64,000 nt of DNA, from contig CAZAUJ010000001.1 in NCBI GenBank assembly GCA_964488355.1, positions 219,942 through 283,941 on the forward strand, given 5' to 3'. Position numbers and translations under genes: made by a program. This document shows positions 36,218 to 44,733 of the stretch, piece by piece; the first letter of the stretch is position 1, and every line of letters begins with the position of its first letter. The notes beneath the pieces are model-generated. The model was not told where the DNA came from, did no database searches, and was given only the letters and a program-made list of their open reading frames with translations. This DNA comes from Thermoanaerobaculum sp964488355. Its GTDB lineage: Bacteria; Acidobacteriota; Thermoanaerobaculia; Thermoanaerobaculales; Thermoanaerobaculaceae.

Positions 36218-36298
36218 ATGCATGGACCCAAACAGGGGTTGTCCCGGTTCGTGTGTTGCCATGCCAAAGCCGATGCCTGCGCCAGGGGGGGGCGTTAG
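36218..36298 (+). CDS. Possible 26-aa leaderless leader peptide
   Basis: ATG 36218 opens MHGPKQGLSRFVCCHAKADA and six more residues, then TAG at 36296, directly abutting the TTG start of the next gene. Ribosomes finishing here would be placed on that weak start codon. Too short to call by composition; a role as coupling leader is inference. Confidence 0.35.
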   Translation: MHGPKQGLSRFVCCHAKADACARGGR

Positions 36299-37447
36299 TT
36301 GGCGCTCCTGTGGGTCTTGGCAGTACTGCCCCTCCCCTGGGTAGTGGATGCCCTTTTTCGCTGGTTCTGGCTGATGCGCCAGAGCCGCGGCCATGGCCGC
36401 ATCAAGGCTGAGACCGGCGAGCCCATCCGGCGAGTTGCCGTGCTGGTGCCCGCCCGGCAGGAGGGGGAGCGGGTGGGGCCCACTCTTCGCTCTGTGCTCG
36501 CGGCGGCGGATGGCACGGAGGTTGACCTTTGGGTGGTGTTGGACGGTGCTGACCCCGAGGCTCAGCGGGTCGCCCAAGCCTTGGGGGCACGGGTGCTGAC
36601 CAAGGAGCCGCCCGGCCCGGGCAAGGGTGCGGTCCTGCGCTTTGCCGCAGTAAAACTGGCAGACCGGCTTCGCCAGAGCGATGCGGTCATGGTGCTGGAC
36701 GTGGGCTCCTTTCTCGCTCCGGGGTTTTTTCGCCACCTGGCGTGGCCACCAGGTGTGGTGGCGCTCCAAGCCCGCCTGCAGGGTGCTGGCTACGGTCCGG
36801 GCGAGGCGGCGTGCCTTTCCGAGCGCCTAGCGCAAGAGGGTTGGGACGTGGGTAAACAGGCAAGTGGCTGGTCCGTGCGCCTGCGGGGAACGGGAACCCT
36901 GTTCAAGCCCCAGGTCTTTCTCGCGCTGGCAGCTCAGCTGCGCACGCAAATTGAAGACACGGAGGCCTCCCTGCTCCTGCAAGCCCAGGGGGCTCGCGCC
37001 GCCCTGCTGCCAACGGCAGTGGTGGTGGACCAAAAGCCGCAAACACTTCAGCAAGCTAGCCGCCAACGGGCTCGCTGGCTGGCGGGACAATTGCAGCTCC
37101 TCTGGTGCCACCGCGGCACACTTCTTCGTTTGATCTTGCGCCGACCCTTGGAGGGACTGGCCTGGGGTACGGCGCTGCTTTCGCGCCCCTTGAGTTTGTC
37201 GTCTCCAGCGCGGTTCTTGGCGGGTGCGGCTCTCGCCGCCCTCGCCTGGCGCCGAAACGCGCCCCTGTTTGCCCTTTGGGGCGCGGTGGTGGCTGGCTCG
37301 GCCGCCGGCGAAGCAGCCTGGTTTCTCGTGCGCTACCCGCAAGCCCTCGGTTCAACCCTACAGCTGGCCTGTGCCTGGTTACGGGCGGTGCTTCTCCTGC
37401 CACGGGCCTTCAGCCGGTGGCTGCGGGGAAGGGGTGGGAAGCCGTGA
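36299..37447 (+). CDS. Membrane-associated GT2 family glycosyltransferase
   Basis: TTG 36299, behind a run of eight G, opens 382 aa. An N-terminal membrane segment (LLWVLAVLPLPWVVDALF) precedes a GT2 domain: VAVLVPARQEGERVGPTLRS, LWVVLDGADPEAQRVA, GPGKGAVLRFA, MVLDVGSFL, and QQASRQRARWLAGQ, which fits the Q/RxxRW-type product motif of processive GT2 enzymes. Two or three membrane segments follow. It is the first gene of a unit with the UDP-GlcNAc epimerase, whose GTG overlaps its stop. It probably adds a sugar on the cytoplasmic face of the membrane. Confidence 0.8.
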   Translation: MALLWVLAVLPLPWVVDALFRWFWLMRQSRGHGRIKAETGEPIRRVAVLVPARQEGERVGPTLRSVLAAADGTEVDLWVVLDGADPEAQRVAQALGARVLTKEPPGPGKGAVLRFAAVKLADRLRQSDAVMVLDVGSFLAPGFFRHLAWPPGVVALQARLQGAGYGPGEAACLSERLAQEGWDVGKQASGWSVRLRGTGTLFKPQVFLALAAQLRTQIEDTEASLLLQAQGARAALLPTAVVVDQKPQTLQQASRQRARWLAGQLQLLWCHRGTLLRLILRRPLEGLAWGTALLSRPLSLSSPARFLAGAALAALAWRRNAPLFALWGAVVAGSAAGEAAWFLVRYPQALGSTLQLACAWLRAVLLLPRAFSRWLRGRGGKP

Positions 37448-38556
37448 ACGCTGTTTTGGTGGTGGTGGGTACGCGCCCGGAGGCCATCAAGATGGCCCCG
37501 GTGTATCGCGCCCTTGGCCAGCAAGGTTTTTTCCGGCCGGTGCTGGTTAGCACCTCCCAGCACCGCGAGCTGCTGCAACAGGCCCTGGCACCCTTTTCCC
37601 TGGAGCCGGAGGTGGACTTGGGGGTCATGACCGAGGGCCAGACACCGGCCCAGGTGGCCAGCCGCGTCCTCGCACTCTTCCCCGAAGTTTGCCGACGGTA
37701 CAACCCAGCTTGGACACTGGTGCAGGGGGACACCACCACGGCTTTCGCTGCCGCCGTAGCCAGCTTCTACGATGGGGTACCGGTTGCCCATGTGGAAGCG
37801 GGTCTGCGCAGCTTCCGCATGGATGCCCCGTTTCCCGAGGAGTTTAACCGCAAGGGGGTAGCCGTGGCCTGCACCTTGCACTTTGCCCCCACCCCGAGGG
37901 CCAGGGCCAACCTGCTAGCGGAGGGGATACCCGAGGACCGCATCCTGGTCGTGGGCAATCCCATCGTGGACGCGGTCCAATGGATCCTGAAAGACGTACC
38001 TCCGGCGCCGCCGGACGGAAGCCGCCGCGTGCTGGTCACGCTCCATCGGCGGGAAAGCTTTGGCGCCCCCTTACGCGGCATCCTCGGCGCCTTGCGCCAG
38101 GTGGCCCAAGCGCATTTTCCACGGGTGCACATTACGTACCCCGTGCACCCCAATCCGGAGGTTCGGCGGGCAGCGACCGAGGTTTTGGCCGGGGTGCCGG
38201 GGGTGGAGCTGGTGCCTCCTATGGACTACCCGGCCTTTCTCCAGGCCTTCCGGTCCGCCCGGGTGGTGCTTTCCGACTCGGGCGGGGTACAGGAGGAGGC
38301 GCCGGCGGTGGGCGTGCCGGTGCTGGTGGCTCGCCAGGTCACCGAGCGGCCCGAGGCGGTGGAGTCGGGTTGGGCTCAGCTGGTGGGAACCGATCCCGAA
38401 GCCATTCGCCAACACTTGGAGCGCCTGCTGTTTGACGACCAGGCCTGGGCGCAAGCCAGAGGTGGCCCTAACCCCTTTGGCGATGGGCAAGCTGGCGCGC
38501 GAATTGCCGATTCCTTGCGGCGATGGTGGGAGGAAAGGAGGCCTTGCGGATGCTAG
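37444..38556 (+). CDS. wecB: UDP-N-acetylglucosamine 2-epimerase (non-hydrolysing)
   Basis: Start GTG 37444 (MNAVLVVVGTRPEAIKMAPV) overlaps the previous stop (GTGA); the longer open frame upstream lies inside the glycosyltransferase gene. The 370-aa enzyme interconverts UDP-GlcNAc and UDP-ManNAc. Motifs: GTRPEAIKMAP, LVQGDTTT, VAHVEAGLRS, LVTLHRRES, SDSGGVQEEAP and ARQVTERPEAVESG. It would supply UDP-ManNAc for the surface polymer; ManNAc is a common constituent of the pyruvylated SLH-binding polymers, which fits the CsaB-like fusion at 17148. Confidence 0.95.
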   Translation: MNAVLVVVGTRPEAIKMAPVYRALGQQGFFRPVLVSTSQHRELLQQALAPFSLEPEVDLGVMTEGQTPAQVASRVLALFPEVCRRYNPAWTLVQGDTTTAFAAAVASFYDGVPVAHVEAGLRSFRMDAPFPEEFNRKGVAVACTLHFAPTPRARANLLAEGIPEDRILVVGNPIVDAVQWILKDVPPAPPDGSRRVLVTLHRRESFGAPLRGILGALRQVAQAHFPRVHITYPVHPNPEVRRAATEVLAGVPGVELVPPMDYPAFLQAFRSARVVLSDSGGVQEEAPAVGVPVLVARQVTERPEAVESGWAQLVGTDPEAIRQHLERLLFDDQAWAQARGGPNPFGDGQAGARIADSLRRWWEERRPCGC

Positions 38557-39845
38557 CGCTGCTGCTCTCTTTTAGCTTGGCAAGCGACCCGTCGACCTTG
38601 AGGAAGGCCGAAGCAGCCATGGTGGCCGGCGACTACAGCCAGGCCCGCCAGCTGCTGCAACCATTGGCGCAAGCTGGTAACCCAGAAGCCCAGTACCTTC
38701 TGGGCCACCTGCTGGATTTGGGGTTGGGCGGGGATCCGGAACCCCGTCAGGCGCTCCAATGGTGGTTGGAGGCGGCCTCTCGCAACCATCCCATGGCTAC
38801 CTACCGGGCCGGCCTGGCTTACCTCCAAGGGAGGGGGGTGGACCCAGACAGCCAGCAAGCGTTTCAATGGTTGGAACGTGCTGCCCTCTACGGCGTCCAT
38901 GCGGCGGAAACCGCCATTGGCAAGGCCCTCATTGCCAATAGCAAGGGCCCAGGGCACGTGGCGGAAGGACTGTTGTGGTTGAGCTGTGCTGCCGAAGGGG
39001 GCGACCGCGAGGCGGCGGAGCTGGCCGGTATTTTTTACGCCAAGGGGAGCGATGAAACCCTTCCCGATGGCGTGAAGGCGGTGCGGTTCCTGCGATTGGC
39101 CGAAAAGCTGGGCAGCCCCTTGGCGACCCAGGTGCTTGCCGAGCTCAACCCGGCTAAGGATGTCACTGTGGCCACCGAAGACAACGTGCACTTGCTGTTC
39201 GAGGCGGCGCGCATGGGCTTCCCCGACGCTCAGTTCCGCCTCGCCGTTTTAGGCCTGGCTAACGTCCCCTGGGGCCCGCCTCGTGCGGAAGCCATCAAGC
39301 TTCTGGAAACGGCAGCGGCAAACGGTCATCCCGAGGCCTCCTACCGTTGGTTGCAATGGCGCCGGGTTCAAGGACCTCCCCCCTCTCCCTGGGAAGCGGA
39401 AGCCTTGCTGCGCCAGGCGGCGGAGGGCGGTTTTACCCCAGCAGCCGCCGAGCTGGGTAAGCTGCTGCTGGCTCGGCACTCGCCGGAAGCACTGCGATGG
39501 TTACGTACGGCCGTACAGGCGGGCCAGCTTTGGGCCGGCCTGGACCTGGCGGAGTATTTCTTCACCGGGGTGGGTGGCAGCGCCGATCCCCAGGAAGGCT
39601 TGCGCAGCATAGCGCTGCTGAAGCAGGCGCAGGACCCCCAACTGAGGAAGCGGGCAGCCGCACTGCTGCGCCGGTTCCGTCAGGATCCGGAGGCATGCGG
39701 GTTAGTCCAAATTTTGAACCCGGAGGAACCCTGTCCCACCGAGGAAAGGGAAACCGCTAAGACCGAGATGCCAGCTCCTTCAAAAACTCCAGCACCCGCT
39801 GTTCAAACTCCTCCCACCTCTCACCCGAACCCTCCCCGCCGTTGA
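38550..39845 (+). CDS. Sel1-repeat protein, probably secreted
   Basis: ATG 38550 (MLALLLSFSLASDP) lies seven bases after AAGGAGG and overlaps the end of wecB. The 431-aa protein has a short signal peptide and about eight Sel1-type repeats of around 36 residues (GNPEAQYLLGHLLDLGLGG, NHPMATYRAGLAYLQGRGV, GFPDAQFRLAVLGLANVP, GFTPAAAELGKLLLARHS). A Pro/Thr-rich tail follows. Sel1 repeats are protein-interaction scaffolds. Its last 89 bases are also coding on the other strand. Confidence 0.82.
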   Translation: MLALLLSFSLASDPSTLRKAEAAMVAGDYSQARQLLQPLAQAGNPEAQYLLGHLLDLGLGGDPEPRQALQWWLEAASRNHPMATYRAGLAYLQGRGVDPDSQQAFQWLERAALYGVHAAETAIGKALIANSKGPGHVAEGLLWLSCAAEGGDREAAELAGIFYAKGSDETLPDGVKAVRFLRLAEKLGSPLATQVLAELNPAKDVTVATEDNVHLLFEAARMGFPDAQFRLAVLGLANVPWGPPRAEAIKLLETAAANGHPEASYRWLQWRRVQGPPPSPWEAEALLRQAAEGGFTPAAAELGKLLLARHSPEALRWLRTAVQAGQLWAGLDLAEYFFTGVGGSADPQEGLRSIALLKQAQDPQLRKRAAALLRRFRQDPEACGLVQILNPEEPCPTEERETAKTEMPAPSKTPAPAVQTPPTSHPNPPRR

Positions 39846-40629
39846 CCTTTCCCGCCCAGGCCATGCCCAGCGCGTCCACCTCCTGTCCGAGAGCACCTGC
39901 ATGCAGCTGCAGTTGGCGAGCCCAAGAAAAACGCACCTGGGTTTGGGGTGAGCGCAGGAGCAAGAGCGCCTTAACCAACTTGGAGGTCTGATCTGGGTCC
40001 ATCCAGCCTTGGTAAAGCTTGCCATCGCCAAAAGCGAGGGTGTACCAGCCTGCGTTTAAGCTAAAGGTGGTAAAGACCTTTGGCCTGGTTTCCAAAGCCA
40101 GCTCGCAGGTAAGGGTCTCAGGAGCAAGCTTACCCTCCAGCACCCAAGCGAGCGACTCCCACCCAGGAGGCGCCGTCACACCGGCAGGAACCCCCTCGCC
40201 CAGTCGTAAAAGCTCGTTTACTAGCCGGGCAAACTCCTTGGATTGCTCGCCGTCCCGCATTTGCATGACCGTCTTTTCTTCGGACCCGAGGCGCACCCGC
40301 ACCAAGGCTCGCACCTCCGGCCCATGGGTTGGCCGCGGCCTTCCCCCAAACCTTTCCGGCAGCTGAGCGAAGTGGGCCTTGGCCAGCAGGCGGAAGGCCC
40401 TCTGGACCTGGCTTGAACCGAACCGCACTTGTTCCCGGCGGTCACGGACCCCCACACCATTGGTGAAGACCAGCAAGCTGCGGAAGCGATCACGGTAGAA
40501 GCCCTCCACCTCCACGACCCCAGGGGCGGACCACTCCCCGCGCCCAGCCTGTTGCAAAGCCTGAGCTAAATTTGCTTCCCCTTTAACCGTGCCAGCCACC
40601 AAGGTCAAAACCAACACGGACACGAGCAT
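39757..40629 (-). CDS. Secreted protein of unknown function
   Basis: ATG 40629, behind AAGGAGG, opens a signal peptide (MLVSVLVLTLVAGTVKG) and 290 aa in all. The mature part has VVEVEGFYRDRFRSLLVF, EVRALVRVRLGSEEKTVMQMR and LNAGWYTLAFGDGKLYQG. No domain recognised. Its 3' end overlaps the convergent Sel1 gene by 89 bases. It is divergent from the next gene, with 36 bases between the two starts. Confidence 0.65.
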   Translation of the reverse strand: MLVSVLVLTLVAGTVKGEANLAQALQQAGRGEWSAPGVVEVEGFYRDRFRSLLVFTNGVGVRDRREQVRFGSSQVQRAFRLLAKAHFAQLPERFGGRPRPTHGPEVRALVRVRLGSEEKTVMQMRDGEQSKEFARLVNELLRLGEGVPAGVTAPPGWESLAWVLEGKLAPETLTCELALETRPKVFTTFSLNAGWYTLAFGDGKLYQGWMDPDQTSKLVKALLLLRSPQTQVRFSWARQLQLHAGALGQEVDALGMAWAGKVNGGEGSGERWEEFEQRVLEFLKELASRS

Positions 40630-40653
40630 GGACGCAGCCTCCTTTCCCTGTGG

Positions 40654-40659
40654 TATGGT
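40654..40659 (+). promoter_or_regulatory. -10 box TATGGT, leaderless geometry
   Basis: TATGGT ends six bases before ATG 40666, with AGCAGC and no ribosome-binding site between. Confidence 0.4.
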
Positions 40660-40665
40660 AGCAGC

Positions 40666-41310
40666 ATGAAAGGATGCAGGCTCTTCCGGGGCTTACCCCA
40701 GGCGATTTTTCTTGCCGCCTCACCCCTGCTTGCTGACTCCCCCCCGTTGCCCCTCAGGCCTTTTGCACCCGTCTACGATCCTGGGCAACGCCTAAAGGTG
40801 GTGGTGCCACACCACCTGCTCGAAGGCGCGGAAGAATTCGAGCTCTTGTTGCAGGCTCCCGGTTTGAAGGTCAAGGTGGTGCGCCTCACCCCTTCGCTCC
40901 TACCTGCCAACCAGGTGGTCGTCGTCGAAATACCTCACTTGCCTGCTGTGCAGGCGCGTTTGCTTCTGCGTGCGGGCGCCGCAGGTCGGGAGTGGACCGC
41001 CGCTGCCTCGCTGCCCTTTTTTATCCCGCCTACTCCGGGAAAAAGCCTTCCCACTTTAGTCGAGAGGGAAGGCGAGTGGTGGCTCGCGGCCTCACCTTCG
41101 GGGAAAACCCCCTTTCCTTGGGTGGCTCCCGGTTGGCAGGCGGACCTTTCGCCCCTGGCACCCGCCTGTGTCAGCCCCAAAACGGACCAGACCCCGCTGC
41201 GTTTTGGCAGCCACCCCATAAGCCAAGGAGCTTCCGGCCGGAACCGGCTCCATTCAAGAGCGAAAGAGTACCTTGCCTTGAGGTTTTTCGCTCGGCCACA
41301 ACGGGAATAG
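40666..41310 (+). CDS. Secreted protein of unknown function
   Basis: The 214-aa protein begins MKGCRLFRGLPQAIFLAASP, a plausible signal peptide. The next part is beta-rich (QRLKVVVPHHLLEGAEEFEL, LKVKVVRLTPSLLPANQVVVVEIP), and the last 60 residues are low in structure. No family recognised. It has its own -10 in leaderless geometry and stands before the TonB receptor gene, separated from it by 67 bases. Confidence 0.55.
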   Translation: MKGCRLFRGLPQAIFLAASPLLADSPPLPLRPFAPVYDPGQRLKVVVPHHLLEGAEEFELLLQAPGLKVKVVRLTPSLLPANQVVVVEIPHLPAVQARLLLRAGAAGREWTAAASLPFFIPPTPGKSLPTLVEREGEWWLAASPSGKTPFPWVAPGWQADLSPLAPACVSPKTDQTPLRFGSHPISQGASGRNRLHSRAKEYLALRFFARPQRE

Positions 41311-41377
41311 TTGCAGGCGCTTTTCGGCTCCGTAGCTTACGCTTTCAACAGAGGAAAACTTAAGCAAGGAGGAGTCT

Positions 41378-43561
41378 ATGAGCCTGCGAAGACGGACCTT
41401 TGTCGCCATTTTTTGGTTTGCTGCGGGTTTTGCTAGCACCACCTGGGCAGCCAAAGTGGTGGTGCGTGATAGCCAGCAAAAACCCATTCCCTTTGCCCGC
41501 GTGGCCGTTCTGAATCAACCGGGCTGGATGGTCGCCGACGAGGAGGGGACCGTCAGGCTGCCGGAGGATCTGCAGCCGCCCTTTACCCTGGTGGTGACTG
41601 GGAGCGACGGGGTGTTGTTGGGAAGTTTTTATCTTACCGACCAGCTCTCCGATGGTCAGGTGCTCACCGTACAAAAGCGACAGGAGGAGCTGACGGTCAC
41701 GGCTTCCCGTTCACCCGACCTGGTGGTGGCGCCTGCCACTGCCTTCGGCGTGGTGTCTACAGCCAACCTTTCGTTCCGCGCCCCCGCCCAGCTGACCGAT
41801 GTTTTGGACGCGATCCCCAACGTGGGGCGCCTTGAAGAGGGGCACTCCGTCGTGCCGGCCCTCCGAGGCATGGCTCGGTTCCGCTCCCTTGTGCTGCTGG
41901 ACGGATCGCGCGTGTTCACCGAGCGGCGCGCTGGGCCCTCCGCCACCTTTCTGGACCCCCTTTCCTTGGGCGAGGTGGAAGTGGTGCGGGGTGCCGCCGG
42001 GGTGGCCTACGGTTCCGACGCCTTCGGTGGCGTGATTGCCGCCCGCACGCCTCTGGCCTTGCCTGGGGAGCCCTGGGGCCTGCGCTATTACCTCCTCACT
42101 GGGACCGGCGTACCAGAAAAAACCGCTCACGTGGAGGCTGGAGGAACGCTAGGTAGGGGTGCCCTCACCCTGGCGTTGGGCGCCCGAGATTTTTCCCGCT
42201 ACCGCTCGCCGATGGAAACAGTGTACAACTCCGAAGCCACGTTCCGCTCCGCCCGCGTGGGCTACCAAGTTCCCGTTGGAGAAGGCCTGTTGCGCCTGAG
42301 CTGGCGCTCCGACTGGGGGCGGGATGTTGGCAAGCCCGCGTTGGATTCGCGTGTGACGCGTTCTTACTACCCGGAGGAAAATAGCCACCGGCTGGTAGTG
42401 GGGTACGAGGCCCCGATGGCGGGCCCCTGGATCCGGTACGCATGGTCTTTGTCTTGGGTGGAGTACCAGCTTATTACCGTTCGCGACACTTTTGCTACCG
42501 ACACCAAACCGCGAACGCTCACCCAGGCTGACGTTTTCTCCCACGACTACAACGCCCGTTTCGAAGCGGAGCGCCAGCTTTTTGGTGGCCGCGTGCTTTT
42601 TGGTGCCGATGCCTACGGCCGCTTCGGCCTCAAAGCCACCAACGACCAGTACACCTTCACCACGGGAGGCCCCGACCGCACTCGCGAGGTCTCCATTGCC
42701 AGCGCGCGCAAGGATGATTTTGGCCTCTTTGCCGCGTTGAACCGGAACTTTCAGACTTGGGATTTGGCCCTGGGTGTGCGCGCCGACCACACGCAAGCAA
42801 AAAATACCGGTGGTTACTTCGGCAACCGCAACTTTGACTTTACCCGCGGCTCCGGTTTCGCGGCCCTCACCTTTCGGCCCGTGGGGGGCTGGGAGGTTTC
42901 GCTCCAGTACGCTCGCGGTTTCCGTGATGCGGTGCTTTCCGATCGCTTTTACCGCGGTATTTCGGGTCGCGGGTTCATCACCGGAAATCCGGACTTAAAG
43001 CCCGAAACCTCGAAGCAGTGGGACTTGGCCTTGCGTTACAGCGCACCTTCCTGGCGGGTAGCCATTTACGGCTATCGCTACCGAATCTTTGACTTTATCG
43101 AGCGCTACCGCCAAGGTTCCAACTACTTTTTCCGCAACCGTGCAGAGGCTGAACTGCGCGGGTTAGAGGGGGAGCTAACCTGGGTGGTATTTTCCAGCAC
43201 CACCCTCTCCTTAGGCTTGCAATACCCTGAGGGCAAGGTGGCGACCGACCGAACCTATCTGGACGATATTCCCGCTCGCGGTGGCTTCCTCTTGCTTCGG
43301 CAGCAGCGAGGTGCCTTTTCCTGGGAAACGCGTTTCGCTGCCTATGCCCGTGACACCCGGCCGGGGCCTGCAGAGGCCACCGTCCCGGGCTACGCGGTTT
43401 GGGACCTGGGTGCCAGCTGGCAGCTTTCCCGCCAGCTGGAGGTGGGCCTTTACGGTCGCAACGTGCTGGATCGAGCCTACCCGGGAAGTGCTGACGCCAG
43501 TGCCGTTTTGGCCCCGGGGCGCAGCGTGCAGCTCAGCCTCAGGGGCTACTTGGGCTTATAA
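41378..43561 (+). CDS. TonB-dependent outer-membrane receptor
   Basis: ATG 41378 follows AAGGAGGAG. The 727-aa precursor has a signal peptide (MSLRRRTFVAIFWFAAGFAS), a short carboxypeptidase-like N-terminal beta domain, a TonB-box-like segment (QEELTVTASR), and a plug domain (LTDVLDAIPNVGRLEEGHSV, SLGEVEVVRGAAGVAYGSDA). A beta-barrel follows and ends LRGYLGL. It imports a metal chelate, vitamin or sugar in energy-coupled fashion. It is convergent with a metal ABC operon, which makes a metal complex plausible; no TonB, ExbB or ExbD gene is in the window. Confidence 0.92.
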   Translation: MSLRRRTFVAIFWFAAGFASTTWAAKVVVRDSQQKPIPFARVAVLNQPGWMVADEEGTVRLPEDLQPPFTLVVTGSDGVLLGSFYLTDQLSDGQVLTVQKRQEELTVTASRSPDLVVAPATAFGVVSTANLSFRAPAQLTDVLDAIPNVGRLEEGHSVVPALRGMARFRSLVLLDGSRVFTERRAGPSATFLDPLSLGEVEVVRGAAGVAYGSDAFGGVIAARTPLALPGEPWGLRYYLLTGTGVPEKTAHVEAGGTLGRGALTLALGARDFSRYRSPMETVYNSEATFRSARVGYQVPVGEGLLRLSWRSDWGRDVGKPALDSRVTRSYYPEENSHRLVVGYEAPMAGPWIRYAWSLSWVEYQLITVRDTFATDTKPRTLTQADVFSHDYNARFEAERQLFGGRVLFGADAYGRFGLKATNDQYTFTTGGPDRTREVSIASARKDDFGLFAALNRNFQTWDLALGVRADHTQAKNTGGYFGNRNFDFTRGSGFAALTFRPVGGWEVSLQYARGFRDAVLSDRFYRGISGRGFITGNPDLKPETSKQWDLALRYSAPSWRVAIYGYRYRIFDFIERYRQGSNYFFRNRAEAELRGLEGELTWVVFSSTTLSLGLQYPEGKVATDRTYLDDIPARGGFLLLRQQRGAFSWETRFAAYARDTRPGPAEATVPGYAVWDLGASWQLSRQLEVGLYGRNVLDRAYPGSADASAVLAPGRSVQLSLRGYLGL

Positions 43562-43573
43562 GCCGGCAAGGTG

Positions 43574-43596
43574 GGGGCGGGGTCCTACCCCGCCCC
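43574..43596. terminator. GC-rich hairpin between convergent genes
   Basis: GGGGCGGGG-TCCTA-CCCCGCCCC is a perfect 9-bp stem between the receptor stop and the permease stop. There is no T run on either side, so it may act as a bidirectional block or mRNA stabiliser rather than a classic terminator. Confidence 0.6.
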
Positions 43597-43614
43597 ATGT
43601 CCTTCCCAGCGGCC

Positions 43615-44733
43615 TCACCACCAGTGCTCCCACACCTCGCTACCCGAGGGCGGTATGGAAGCTCGCTCCTGCAGGCCCCTCACCGTGGGTCGCAAGTGGT
43701 CCTGCTCTACCCGCACCAGCTGCAACCGCTGACCCAGGTGCTCCACGCGCGCAAGAAAGGTGGGGCTCCAGCCAAACTCCTCCAACACCTCCTGACGCGG
43801 TACCGGCCGGTGGTGATGAGCGAGATGCGTGACCAATAGCCGCACGGCCACCCTTTGGCGCTGAAGCTCACGGCGCCGGTAAGCAACCAGCAACCCTTCC
43901 AAGGGAGAAAAGAGCCAGGCCAAAAGCAGCAGCCCTGCAGCCACGGTGGCGATCATGGCGGCAATGGCCGCATCCCAGAGAATGGCCAACAGGTAACCCA
44001 CCACGCTCGCCACCATCCCCAGCGCCACTGCCACCACCAACATGAGGCTCAAGCGATGGGTTAAAAGGTAGGCCGCCGCTGGCGGGATGCTCAGCAAGGC
44101 CACAATCAGAATCGCCCCCACCGACTGGAACGACACCACCGCCGTGAAGGAAACCAAGCCCATGAGGGAGTAGTGCACCAGCCCGGGCATAAAACCCAGA
44201 GCGGCAGCCAGTTCAGGGTCAAAGGTAGTGACCTTCAGTTCCTTGTAAAACAACAGCACAAACGCCAGGTTGCCCAGGACCAGACCACCGGACAGCCACA
44301 GCGACTCCGGACCCAAAGGACGCCCAAAAACCTCCAAGGTGTTGAATGGCGCATAAGCAATTTCGCCGTATAGCACCGCGTCCAGATCCAGGTGGACGTT
44401 GCGAAAGTAGAGGGAAACGGCCAACACACCCAGGCTGAACAGCGCAGGAAAAATCAAGCCAATAGCCGCATCGTTTTTCACCCGTCCGGTAGCGGTAAGC
44501 CAATGCACCAGTGTGACCGTTAACAGCCCGGCAAGGGCAGCACCGGCCAAGGCCACCAACGTGGCACGCTCCCCACCCGAAAGCCAAAAGGCCAGCACGA
44601 TGCCGGGAAAAACCGTGTGGGAAATGGCGTCGCTCAAGAGCACCATGCGCCGCAGGAGCAAAAAACAGCCCAGCAGGGCGGCAGCGGCCGACACCATACA
44701 GGCCGTGGCGACAATGACCAGGTCAACGGTCAC
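43615..44733 (-). CDS. Metal ABC transporter permease (ABC-3/TroD type) with C-terminal extension
   Basis: The 372-aa protein has eight or nine membrane segments of the ABC-3 family (LLGCFLLLRRMVLLSDAISH, VSFQSVGAILIVALLSIPPAAAYLL). After residue about 275 a soluble tail of about 95 residues follows (RRRELQRQRVAVRLLVTHLA, VPRQEVLEEFGWSPTFLARV, LRPTVRGLQERA), which looks like a winged-helix. Plain ABC-3 permeases end at about 280-300 residues. ATG 44733 overlaps the upstream stop. It is last in the regulator, binding protein, ATPase, permease, permease operon. Confidence 0.9.
   Translation of the reverse strand: MTVDLVIVATACMVSAAAALLGCFLLLRRMVLLSDAISHTVFPGIVLAFWLSGGERATLVALAGAALAGLLTVTLVHWLTATGRVKNDAAIGLIFPALFSLGVLAVSLYFRNVHLDLDAVLYGEIAYAPFNTLEVFGRPLGPESLWLSGGLVLGNLAFVLLFYKELKVTTFDPELAAALGFMPGLVHYSLMGLVSFTAVVSFQSVGAILIVALLSIPPAAAYLLTHRLSLMLVVAVALGMVASVVGYLLAILWDAAIAAMIATVAAGLLLLAWLFSPLEGLLVAYRRRELQRQRVAVRLLVTHLAHHHRPVPRQEVLEEFGWSPTFLARVEHLGQRLQLVRVEQDHLRPTVRGLQERASIPPSGSEVWEHWW

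Noticed and set aside
36158..36769. Minus-strand frame opposite the GT2 gene
   Set aside because: It overlaps the GT2 domain motifs on the other strand and lacks a ribosome-binding site.
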